NCBI GenBank assembly: GCA_039033855.1 | Contig: JBCCBV010000001.1 | Location: forward strand, 310,001 to 374,000 | Length of the DNA: 64,000 nt | Direction of reading: 5' to 3' | Origin: JBCCBV01 sp039033855 | GTDB lineage: Bacteria; Planctomycetota; Phycisphaerae; Phycisphaerales; Phycisphaeraceae | In this document: positions 15,370 through 22,677 of the stretch, piece after piece | How the letters are laid out: the number at the start of each line of letters is the position of its first letter | Position numbering within the stretch: the stretch's first letter is position 1 | Notes under the pieces: model-generated | What the model saw: the letters and a program-made list of their open reading frames with translations, nothing else | The model's database searches: none | Told to the model about the DNA's origin: nothing | Program-made: the position numbers and the translations under genes

Positions 15370-16635
15370 CTATCGAGAATGGTTAATGGGTTGCGCCCAG
15401 CGCTCCGGGTCGGCGTGCAGCGCGTAGCCGCAGTGCAGGGCCATGGCGACGGGCAAGGCATCGTCGTTGAAATCGAACGCCGGGTGGTGCAGGCCGGGCG
15501 GCGATGGCTCGTTCGGACGGGCCAGGCCGATCATCGTGAAGTTGCTGGGCACGGCCTGGGCCAGGTAAGCGAAGTCTTCGCCCCCCATCACCGGCGACGG
15601 CACGGTGATCGACGCGTCGTCGCCAAGCAGCCCGCGGTGGACCTCCTGAGCGACGCCCGTGAGCGCGGGGTGGTTGAGCACGGCCGGGTAACCGTCGTCG
15701 ATCACGGCGTCGGCCTCGACCTCGAACGCTTCGGCCACGCCCTGGGCCAGGGTGCGCACGCGGTCCTGGGTACGTTCTCGGGTTTCCGGGGACACCGTGC
15801 GGAGGGTGCCGGCGACCCAGGCGCTCGGGGGGATGATGTTGACGGCTTCGCCCGAGCCCAGGTGGGCCTGGGTGACGCTGATGACGGCCTGATCGGCGGG
15901 CGGCACGTTGCGCGAAACCACGGTGTGCAAGGCCGAAACGAGCGCGGCCATGGCCGGGGCGGGGTCGAGGGTCTGGTCGGGCATCGCGGCGTGGCCGCCG
16001 AGGCCGCGGAGGGTGATGCGGAAGCTGTCGGTGGCGGCCAGGAACGGGCCGGTGCGGGTGGCGGCGGTCCCCAGCGGCAGCGCAGGCCAGCCGTGGAGCC
16101 CAAACGCGCAGCCGGTGGGCCCGCCAAGGCCGAGCGCGCCTTGCCGGATCATGCGTTCGGCGCCGGCGCCGCCCTCTTCGGCCGGCTGGAACAGGAACTT
16201 CACCGGGTGCGGCAGGTCGTCGCGCCACTGGGCGAGCAGGCGGGCCGCGCCGACGAGCGCGGCGGTGTGGCCGTCGTGGCCGCAGGCGTGCATCCGCCCG
16301 GGCGTTTGCGAGGCGTAGGGGACGCCGGTTTCTTCGGTGATGGGCAGCGCGTCCATGTCGGCGCGGAGCAGGACGGCGGGCCGGTCGGCCTGGTCGTCGC
16401 GACGCAGCCAACCCACGACGCCGGTCTCGGCGACGCCCGCCTCGAAAGGGATGCCCGCTTCGGCGAGGGCCTCTTGGACGCGCTCGGCGGCGTAGGTTTC
16501 TTCGTACGCCAGTTGCGGGTGGGCGTGGAGGTCGTGGCGGAGTTCGGCGATGGCGGGCGCCGCTTGGCGCGCAGCGGCGTGGATGCCTTGGGCATCGAAC
16601 ACCTGCTTAGGAGAGATCGCATCGGGCGGATTCAT
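15370..16635 (-). CDS. M20D-family amidohydrolase (hippurate/N-acyl-amino-acid hydrolase type)
   Basis: A 421-residue metal-dependent amidohydrolase. It shows the family's opening LRHDLHAHPQLAYEE, the metal-site run ADMDALPITEETG and MHACGHDGHTA, the EEGGAGAERMI motif with catalytic Glu, and the C-terminal MGGEDFAYL metal ligand. Such enzymes release amino acids from N-acyl or N-aroyl conjugates in the cytoplasm. ATG 16635 is chosen because TACGCT lies 7 nt upstream on the minus strand; a TTG at 16692 would add 19 unremarkable residues. It is convergent with the barrel gene, 12 nt away. Confidence 0.9.
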   Translation of the reverse strand: MNPPDAISPKQVFDAQGIHAAARQAAPAIAELRHDLHAHPQLAYEETYAAERVQEALAEAGIPFEAGVAETGVVGWLRRDDQADRPAVLLRADMDALPITEETGVPYASQTPGRMHACGHDGHTAALVGAARLLAQWRDDLPHPVKFLFQPAEEGGAGAERMIRQGALGLGGPTGCAFGLHGWPALPLGTAATRTGPFLAATDSFRITLRGLGGHAAMPDQTLDPAPAMAALVSALHTVVSRNVPPADQAVISVTQAHLGSGEAVNIIPPSAWVAGTLRTVSPETRERTQDRVRTLAQGVAEAFEVEADAVIDDGYPAVLNHPALTGVAQEVHRGLLGDDASITVPSPVMGGEDFAYLAQAVPSNFTMIGLARPNEPSPPGLHHPAFDFNDDALPVAMALHCGYALHADPERWAQPINHSR

Positions 16636-16642
16636 CTGGAAG

Positions 16643-16648
16643 AGCGTA
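16643..16648 (-). promoter_or_regulatory. -10-like TACGCT, 7 nt before the amidohydrolase start
   Basis: On the minus strand TACGCT precedes ATG 16635 by 7 nt. No -35 box is obvious. Confidence 0.45.
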
Positions 16649-16779
16649 AGCGGCGTGCGTGGCTCGCGGGGATGATCCGACGCGATCGTCAAGGCAACGC
16701 CCGATAACCGCGCACCGCGACGGCGGGTCTTGGCCGGCTCCAGTCAAGGCGGTGGCGCTCCCCTGCCGATAGGAGTCAC

Positions 16780-16998
16780 ATGGTGAACTCCATCGCCAGC
16801 GCTGCGACGTCGCTCAGCCAGGCCCAGCTCGGGTCGCAGGTGAGCACCACGGTGGCCCGCAAGGCTCTGGACGTGGCCGAGCGTCAAGGGGCGTCGGCGG
16901 TGTCGCTGATCGAGAACGCCGCAGTCACGCAGAAGGCCATGGTCGCCAAGGGCTCGCTGGACCCGTTCAAGGGTCAACTGCTCGACGTAACCGCCTGA
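16780..16998 (+). CDS. YjfB-like putative motility-associated small protein
   Basis: A 72-residue protein with the YjfB-type pattern: a short start (VNSIASAATSLSQAQLGSQV) followed by a helix with the VARKALDVAERQGASAVSLI signature. YjfB-like proteins are described as putative motility proteins and are often found near flagellar genes; their biochemical role is not established. AGGAG at 16769-16773 lies at good Shine-Dalgarno spacing from ATG 16780. No flagellar gene is visible nearby. The similarity is over a short length, so the call is moderate. Confidence 0.65.
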   Translation: MVNSIASAATSLSQAQLGSQVSTTVARKALDVAERQGASAVSLIENAAVTQKAMVAKGSLDPFKGQLLDVTA

Positions 16999-17242
16999 GC
17001 CCCGATTTTGGGCCCCGATCTGCCCGGGATTGCCCGGTTTAACCAGCCGGAAAATTCCGCACAAACAAAGCAATAATATGCACTTAGAGCCGTTATCACG
17101 GTCTAAGACGATCGACTGCGCCCCAAGGCCCGCCGGGGAGTAGGAAATAGAAGGGCACGCCCGTACACTTGGGTACGGCAGGCGCCCCGAAAGATTCCCG
17201 CCTCGCGTCGCCGCCCCACCCCTGTTTCGATCGGCCTGCCTT

Positions 17243-18370
17243 ATGACCCACCCCCGTGCCCAGCGGTTGATCGCTTTGGCCCTTGGCGCCGCTCCGGTCG
17301 CCTTCAGCTTCGCTCCTGACGCCCAAGGCATTGTTCGGCGCGACGACGTGGCCGACCAGGTCTACATCGACGCGGCCCTGGCGCCGGAGTACGACGCGGT
17401 GGGTCGGATCTTCACCAACGCGGGCCAGTGCACGGCCACGCTGATCACGCCGGACACGATTCTGACCGCGGCGCACTGCTTTGGGGCGGCGGGCTCGAAC
17501 GCGACCGCCAGCACGTTTGAGATCCAAACCGCCGAGGGCCTGCAGGTGGTAGACGTCAGCAACTCCACCGTGCTGCGGCATCCGGGGTGGACCGGTTCGT
17601 TCGAAACGGGCGTCGATATCGCCATCATCCAGTTGGACACGCCGATTACGTCGGTGGAGCCGGCGTTGCTCGACTTCGGCATCCGCTCGAACAGCCTGAC
17701 TCAGGATGTGACCGCGGTGGGCTACGGCCGGGCCGGCACGGGTTCGACCGGCTCTCAACCCGGGACCGAGGGCACCAAGCGGGCGGGCGAAAACCGCATC
17801 GACGTGCTGACCACGCTGACCGGCGGCACGCGCAGCTACCTGCAGGCCGACTTCGACACGCCCGGCGCGGGCCCGTTCAACCAGGCACTCGACACCGAGT
17901 TTTCCGCGGCTTCGGGCGATTCGGGCGGACCGATCTTCCTGACCAACGTCTTTGATCAGGAACGGATCGTGGGCGTGTCGTCGTTCATCTCGGCGGCCGA
18001 CGGGGTCGCCGACGGCGACTACGGCGACACCTCCGGCTGGACCCCCGTGGCCGACGGGTACGACTGGCTGTTCCCGCTGATCGCGGGCGAGGCCGACGGC
18101 GTGTTCTTTGGCGACGCGAACTTCAGCGGGTCGGTCGAACTCATCGACTTCGACATCCTCTCGTCGAACTTCGACTCGGTCGGAGCCACCTGGTCGACCG
18201 GCGACTTCAACGGCGACGGCGTGGTGAACCTGGTTGATTTCGACCTGCTGAGCCAGAACTTCGGCAACAGCTTCTTTCCGGTTGGCGTGCTCGCGACGCC
18301 CGAGCCCGGGACGTTGGCCGGTCTGGCCCTTGCGGGCGGGCTGCTGGCAAGGCGGCGTCGTTTGGCCTGA
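17243..18370 (+). CDS. Exported trypsin-like serine protease with dockerin-like repeats and PEP-CTERM tail
   Basis: A 375-residue modular exported protein. After a signal peptide (core IALALGAAPVAFSF) comes an S1-type protease domain with the triad His78 (LTAAHCF), Asp125 (GVDIAII) and Ser227 (GDSGGP). Two Ca-binding dockerin-like segments follow, at about 290-311 (GDANFSGSVELIDFDILSSN) and 320-341 (GDFNGDGVVNLVDFDLLSQN). The protein ends with the PEP-CTERM sorting tag TPEPGT (352-357), a hydrophobic helix and RRRR. PEP-CTERM proteins are processed by exosortase and passed to the cell surface or matrix. The role of the protease is unknown. ATG 17243 has only weak upstream signals. Confidence 0.9.
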   Translation: MTHPRAQRLIALALGAAPVAFSFAPDAQGIVRRDDVADQVYIDAALAPEYDAVGRIFTNAGQCTATLITPDTILTAAHCFGAAGSNATASTFEIQTAEGLQVVDVSNSTVLRHPGWTGSFETGVDIAIIQLDTPITSVEPALLDFGIRSNSLTQDVTAVGYGRAGTGSTGSQPGTEGTKRAGENRIDVLTTLTGGTRSYLQADFDTPGAGPFNQALDTEFSAASGDSGGPIFLTNVFDQERIVGVSSFISAADGVADGDYGDTSGWTPVADGYDWLFPLIAGEADGVFFGDANFSGSVELIDFDILSSNFDSVGATWSTGDFNGDGVVNLVDFDLLSQNFGNSFFPVGVLATPEPGTLAGLALAGGLLARRRRLA

Positions 18371-18388
18371 GTCGGGCGAAAGCGACTC
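18369..18388. terminator. Small hairpin between two convergent genes
   Basis: GAGTCG and CGACTC form a perfect 6-bp stem around an 8-nt loop, starting on the stop codon of the protease gene. There is no T run on either strand, so it may be an RNA-stabilising 3' structure rather than a true intrinsic terminator. Confidence 0.3.
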
Positions 18389-18415
18389 CACAAGCCTGAG
18401 CGATTACGAACTCGA

Positions 18416-19420
18416 TCAAGCCCCGGCGCGATACGCGCCGCTGCGCACCCGTTCGATCCATACGGGGTTGGCGCGGTACCAATCGACGGTCTGCTGCAAC
18501 GCCTCGGGCCAGGCCGAACGGCTGGGCTGCCAGCCGAGTTCGTCGCGCAGGCGCGTGGCGTCGATGGCGTATCGGCGGTCGTGGCCCAGGCGGTCGGTCA
18601 CGGGCTCGATGCACGACGCGTTCTTGCCCATGGCCTCGAGGATCATGTGTGTGAGTTCGAGGTTGGAGCGCTCGTTGTTGCCGCCGATGCAGTAGCGCCG
18701 ACCGGGTTTCCCGCGGTCGAGCACGGCCAAAACGGCCTCGCAATGGTCGACCACGTGGAGCCAGTCGCGGACGTTCTGGCCGTCGCCATACAGCGGCACC
18801 TTCTTGCCTGCGATCAGGTTGCACACGAACAGCGGGATGACTTTCTCGGGGAACTGGTACGGCCCGAAGTTGTTCGAGCAGTTGGTGACCCGCACGTCCA
18901 TGCCGAACGTGTGGTGGTATGCGAGGGCGAGTTGGTCGCTGCCGGCTTTGCTGGCCGAGTAGGGCGAAGACGGCGCATAGGGCGTGTCTTCGTGGAACTT
19001 GAGCTCGGGCCGGTCGAGCGGCAGGTCGCCGAACACCTCGTCGGTGCTGACGTGCACGAAGACTTTCTTGCGGTCGGGGTCGGCCTGGCGGACGGCGTCG
19101 AGCAGGGTTTGCGTGCCGAGCACGTTGGTGCGGACAAACGGCCGGGCGTCCTGGATCGACCGATCGACGTGTGACTCGGCGGCCATGTGCACCACGGCGT
19201 CGGCGGACTCGACCAGCGGGCGCACCGCGTCGAGGTCGCAGATGTCGCCTTGGACAAACCGGTAGCGGTCGTCGCCGGCCACGTCGGCCAGGTTGTCGGG
19301 GTTGCCCGAGTAGGTCAGGGCGTCGAGGTTGGTGATGCGGTCGCCCGGGCGCGTTTCGAGGACGAATCGCACGAAGTTCGAGCCGATGAAGCCGCAGCCG
19401 CCGGTGAGCAGGATGTGCAT
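18416..19420 (-). CDS. rmlB: dTDP-glucose 4,6-dehydratase
   Basis: A 334-residue extended SDR that converts dTDP-glucose to dTDP-4-keto-6-deoxyglucose, the second step of dTDP-L-rhamnose synthesis. It shows the Rossmann motif TGGCGFIGSNFVRF, the family loop HVSTDEVFGDL with the catalytic acidic pair, the YSASKAGSDQLA Tyr-Lys dyad, and RVTNCSNNFGPYQFPEK. ATG 19420 is chosen because it directly precedes the Rossmann strand; the frame upstream has no family similarity. It is the last gene of the rml set on the minus strand, separated from rmlD by about 150 nt, so it may also have its own promoter. Confidence 0.95.
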   Translation of the reverse strand: MHILLTGGCGFIGSNFVRFVLETRPGDRITNLDALTYSGNPDNLADVAGDDRYRFVQGDICDLDAVRPLVESADAVVHMAAESHVDRSIQDARPFVRTNVLGTQTLLDAVRQADPDRKKVFVHVSTDEVFGDLPLDRPELKFHEDTPYAPSSPYSASKAGSDQLALAYHHTFGMDVRVTNCSNNFGPYQFPEKVIPLFVCNLIAGKKVPLYGDGQNVRDWLHVVDHCEAVLAVLDRGKPGRRYCIGGNNERSNLELTHMILEAMGKNASCIEPVTDRLGHDRRYAIDATRLRDELGWQPSRSAWPEALQQTVDWYRANPVWIERVRSGAYRAGA

Positions 19421-19570
19421 GGACGCCGGTCCCTGTTTCGGGTGGGGTGCGAGCCGCCGGGGCGGACAAGTTGGGCAGCTTAGCCGGAGCGCGGGGCGCA
19501 GACCGGGCAACAGACCGGCCCGCCTGGCGGGAGTCAAGCCGGCACACGGCTCTGCCCGGCCGGCATCGGC

Positions 19571-20458
19571 TTATTCGCCCAGCGTCTGAAGCACGTCGGC
19601 GAGCGCATCACGCCAATCGGGGATCGGCCCGAGCACGGCCTCGGACGCGGACAGGTCGAGCACGCTGTACGCCGGGCGTTTGGCCGGGCGGGGGAAGTCG
19701 GCGGTGGTGCAGGGCGCCACCACACAGTCGTGGCCGAGCCCTTGGCCGACCGCTTCGGCCAGGCCGCGCCAGGTGCACCAGCCGCCGTCGCACAGGTGGG
19801 CGTGGCCCTGGGCGCCGGCCTCGATCAAGCCGAGCGTCCGTTCGGCCAGCCCCGCCGCGCTGGTTGGCCGGCCGAGTTGATCGTCCACGACCTTGAGCTC
19901 GGGCTTGTCGCGGGTCAGCTTGGCCATCGTGAGCACGAAGTTCCGGCCCCACCCGGCGTAGAGCCAGCTGGTGCGGACGTTCAGCCACCGGCCGTGCGCG
20001 GCTTCGAGAAACGATTCGCCGATGGCTTTGGAACGCCCGTAGGCGTTGAGCGGGTCGCGCGGATGATCTACGGCGTAGGGCGCATCGGCCTGCCCATCGA
20101 AGACGTAGTCGGTCGAGTAGTTCACCAGCAGCGCATCGACCGCGGCGCAGGCTTCGGCGAGTTCGGCGACGGCGTGGCCGTTGACCCGGGTGGCGCGGGC
20201 CTCGTGTTCTTCGGCGCCGTCCACATCGGTCCATGCGGCGCAGTTGACGACGACGGCCGGCTTGCTCCCGGCGAGTTGGCGGATCGCCCGAGCCGTTTCT
20301 CCCGGCTTGCTCAGGTCGGCCTCGGCCCGGGTCCAGGCGTGGTGTGCCAGCCCGCGCTGCTGGGCGAGTTGTGTCCACGCCCGCCCCAGCATGCCCTGCG
20401 ACCCCAGGATGACCATCGGTCCGCTGGCGTCCACGGCCACGGCGTCGCCGATCGTCAT
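19571..20458 (-). CDS. rmlD: dTDP-4-dehydrorhamnose reductase
   Basis: A 295-residue SDR that catalyses the final, NADPH-dependent reduction to dTDP-L-rhamnose. Visible are the nucleotide-binding GSQGMLGRAW, the family element NCAAWTDVDGAEE, STDYVFDGQADAPY and the Tyr/Lys pair in NAYGRSKAIGE. Its ATG at 20458 overlaps the stop of rmlC in an ATGA junction, so the two are translationally coupled. Length is normal. The first ten residues before the Rossmann strand are a little longer than usual. Confidence 0.95.
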   Translation of the reverse strand: MTIGDAVAVDASGPMVILGSQGMLGRAWTQLAQQRGLAHHAWTRAEADLSKPGETARAIRQLAGSKPAVVVNCAAWTDVDGAEEHEARATRVNGHAVAELAEACAAVDALLVNYSTDYVFDGQADAPYAVDHPRDPLNAYGRSKAIGESFLEAAHGRWLNVRTSWLYAGWGRNFVLTMAKLTRDKPELKVVDDQLGRPTSAAGLAERTLGLIEAGAQGHAHLCDGGWCTWRGLAEAVGQGLGHDCVVAPCTTADFPRPAKRPAYSVLDLSASEAVLGPIPDWRDALADVLQTLGE

Positions 20459-21021
20459 CACGCCGATCCTTCGTAAACGAACGGGCTCTGGAACTCGGCG
20501 AAGGTCGGCAGGCCGGCGTCTTTCCCGGAAAGCGTGGGCTCGCCCTGCAAGGGCCAGGGGATGTTGAGGTCGGGGTCGTTCCACAACACGCCGGCGTCGG
20601 ACTCGGGCGCGTAGAGCGAAGAGACCTTGTAAAGAAACTCGGTGTTGGGCTCGAGGGTGACGAAGCCGTGCAGGAACCCGGCGGGGACAAAGAGCTGTTC
20701 GCCCTCGGGCCCGAGTTCGCGGCCGACGTGCTTGCCGTAGGTGGGCGAACCGACACGGATGTCTACCGCCACGTCGTACACACGACCGGCGGTTACGCGC
20801 ACCAGCTTGGCCTGTGCGTTGGGCGGCTTCTGAAAGTGCAGGCCGCGGAGCACGCCGACCTCGGCCGATAGCGAGTGGTTGTCTTGAACGAATTCGACGT
20901 GCACGCCGGCCGCTTCGAGCCGGGGCTGGGAGTAGGTCTCCATAAAGAAGCCGCGGGCGTCGCCGAACTTCTTCGGGCGGATGAGCTTGACGTCGGGGAT
21001 GTCCATGGCCGTAACTTGCAT
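20458..21021 (-). CDS. rmlC: dTDP-4-dehydrorhamnose 3,5-epimerase
   Basis: A 187-residue cupin-fold epimerase acting on dTDP-4-keto-6-deoxyglucose. Conserved elements are DARGFFMETYSQ, FVQDNHSLSAEVGVLRGLHF with the catalytic His, GRVYDVAVDIRVGSPTYGKH, and FVPAGFLHGFVTLEPNTEF. ATG 21021 places one codon set before a second ATG (21006) that would also work. It overlaps rmlD and follows the membrane-protein gene by 28 nt. Confidence 0.95.
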   Translation of the reverse strand: MQVTAMDIPDVKLIRPKKFGDARGFFMETYSQPRLEAAGVHVEFVQDNHSLSAEVGVLRGLHFQKPPNAQAKLVRVTAGRVYDVAVDIRVGSPTYGKHVGRELGPEGEQLFVPAGFLHGFVTLEPNTEFLYKVSSLYAPESDAGVLWNDPDLNIPWPLQGEPTLSGKDAGLPTFAEFQSPFVYEGSA

Positions 21022-21049
21022 GCGGGTCCTCTTGCCGGGGGTGGCGCGG

Positions 21050-21661
21050 CTACCGGCGTCTGCGTCGGTCGCGCGGCCGGGTCCACGGCGCCCAGGCCAG
21101 CAGCGCCCCGGCGCCGGCCAGCACGATACCGCCCAGTTCAAGCACGACGTTGAGCTTGAGCGGGCCGAAGGTCTTGCCCAGCATCACATCCACTTTGTGG
21201 AACGACGCGGCGCGGATCGCCACAAATGCGCACGTCAGCGCCAGCCCCAGGCACGCCAGGCCCAGCCGGCGCCATCGGCGGAAGGTGACCCACGCCGCGA
21301 GGGTCACGGCAAAGACCCCCGCGCCGACCACCGCCGCGACAAACAGCGCCTGGACCTTCCGTCGATCTTCGTACCAGCCGCTGTCCTTGGCCCACTGGCG
21401 CACCCAGCCGCCGCCAAGCGTTTGCAGGTCGAGTTGCTTGTTGATCCCCAGCAGCAGCAACAAGGCGAAGCCGACCCACCAGAAGGCGAGCTCGACCCGG
21501 TCGCGGGCCATCTTGCGGGCCATCAGGCAGAGCACCGCCGCGGCGAGGTAAGCCGCCAGCGTGGCCCAGCCCAACACGGTGGGGTCGCCGATGCCCGGCC
21601 GCCAGCCGCCGTCGGCATCCATCGCCGCCAAGGCCCATCCGGCGCCGGGAAAGGCGCTCAT
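21050..21661 (-). CDS. Four-helix membrane protein embedded in the rml operon
   Basis: The 203-residue product has about four hydrophobic helices (GWATLAAYLAAAVLCLM, LAFWWVGFALLLLLG, ALFVAAVVGAGVFAVTLAAW, GGIVLAGAGALLAWAP) and an Arg-rich C-terminus. The segment LLLLGINKQLDLQT is its most distinctive piece and recurs, to my memory, in uncharacterised membrane proteins. Its ATG overlaps the rmlA stop (ATGA at 21661-21658) and it sits between rmlA and rmlC, so it is certainly co-expressed with dTDP-rhamnose synthesis. A role in envelope glycan assembly is suggested by position only. Confidence 0.75.
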   Translation of the reverse strand: MSAFPGAGWALAAMDADGGWRPGIGDPTVLGWATLAAYLAAAVLCLMARKMARDRVELAFWWVGFALLLLLGINKQLDLQTLGGGWVRQWAKDSGWYEDRRKVQALFVAAVVGAGVFAVTLAAWVTFRRWRRLGLACLGLALTCAFVAIRAASFHKVDVMLGKTFGPLKLNVVLELGGIVLAGAGALLAWAPWTRPRDRRRRR

Positions 21662-22545
21662 AGCCAGGGCTCGACGTGGTCGTCCTGCATGATCTGCTTG
21701 AGGTACTGGCCGTAGCTGTTTTTCGACAGCGCCTCGGCGTGCTCGGCGAGCTTGGCGTCGTCGATGAAGCGCATCCGCCAGGCGATCTCTTCCGGGCAGC
21801 CGATCATTGTGCCCTGGCGTTCTTCGATGGTCTCGACAAACGTGCCGGCCTGGAGCAGCGACTCGTGCGTGCCCGCGTCGAGCCAGGCGGTGCCGCGCGA
21901 CCAGACCTGCACCGTCAGCTCGCCACGCTCCAAGTAGATGCGGTTGACGTCGGTAATCTCCAGCTCGCCGCGGGGCGACGGCGCCAGGTTCGCCGCGATC
22001 TCGCCCACACGGCCGTCGTAGAAATACAGCCCGGGCACGGCGAAGTGGCTCTTGGGGTTGTCGGGCTTTTCTTCGATGGAGATCGCCTTGCCCTGGGCGT
22101 CGAACTCGACCACGCCGTAGCGCTCGGGGTCTTTCACCGGGTAGCCGAAGACGATGGCGCCGTGTTCGAGCGCCCCGGCGGTCTGCATCTGTTGGCGGAG
22201 CCCCGAGCCGTGGAAGATGTTGTCGCCGAGGATCAGGCAGATGGGCGAGTCGCCCACGAAGTCGCGATCAAGCAAAAACGCCTGAGCCAGGCCCTTGGGC
22301 TCGGGCTGTTCGACGTAGGAAAAGTCCATGCCCCACTGGCTGCCGTCGCCCAGGAGGTCGCGGAACCGGGGCAGGTCGGCGGGGGTGGAGATGATGAGCA
22401 CCTCGCGGATGCCGCCGAGCATGAGCATCGACAGCGGGTAGTAGATCATCGGCTTGTTGTAGACCGGCAGGAGCTGCTTGCTCATGGCCAGGGTCAGGGG
22501 GTAAAGCCGTGTGCCGTGCCCGCCGGCGAGAATGATGCCCTTCAT
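21658..22545 (-). CDS. rmlA: Glucose-1-phosphate thymidylyltransferase
   Basis: A 295-residue nucleotidyltransferase that makes dTDP-glucose and opens the dTDP-L-rhamnose pathway. The signature GGHGTRLYPLT, followed by SKQLLPVYNKPMIYYPLS, is at the N-terminus; the family's ILGDNIFHG, SIEEKPDNPKSHFAVPGLY and GTAWLDAGT follow. ATG 22545 begins MKGIILAGG, exactly as in homologues. It is the first gene of the rml operon, which runs rmlA, membrane protein, rmlC, rmlD, rmlB on the minus strand. A GGAG lies about 8 nt before the start. Divergent from the glycosyltransferase gene. Confidence 0.96.
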   Translation of the reverse strand: MKGIILAGGHGTRLYPLTLAMSKQLLPVYNKPMIYYPLSMLMLGGIREVLIISTPADLPRFRDLLGDGSQWGMDFSYVEQPEPKGLAQAFLLDRDFVGDSPICLILGDNIFHGSGLRQQMQTAGALEHGAIVFGYPVKDPERYGVVEFDAQGKAISIEEKPDNPKSHFAVPGLYFYDGRVGEIAANLAPSPRGELEITDVNRIYLERGELTVQVWSRGTAWLDAGTHESLLQAGTFVETIEERQGTMIGCPEEIAWRMRFIDDAKLAEHAEALSKNSYGQYLKQIMQDDHVEPWL

Positions 22546-22677
22546 CGGGTGTGCTCCGTCGTGGATGACCTGTTCAGGCCTTGCGATGCGGCTCGCCTGA
22601 CCGCTGCCAAGCCGTGGCGCGTACCATACCGGGAGAGTCTGGCGCGCCCTTCTCCGCCCGCCGACACCCCCGTTGCG

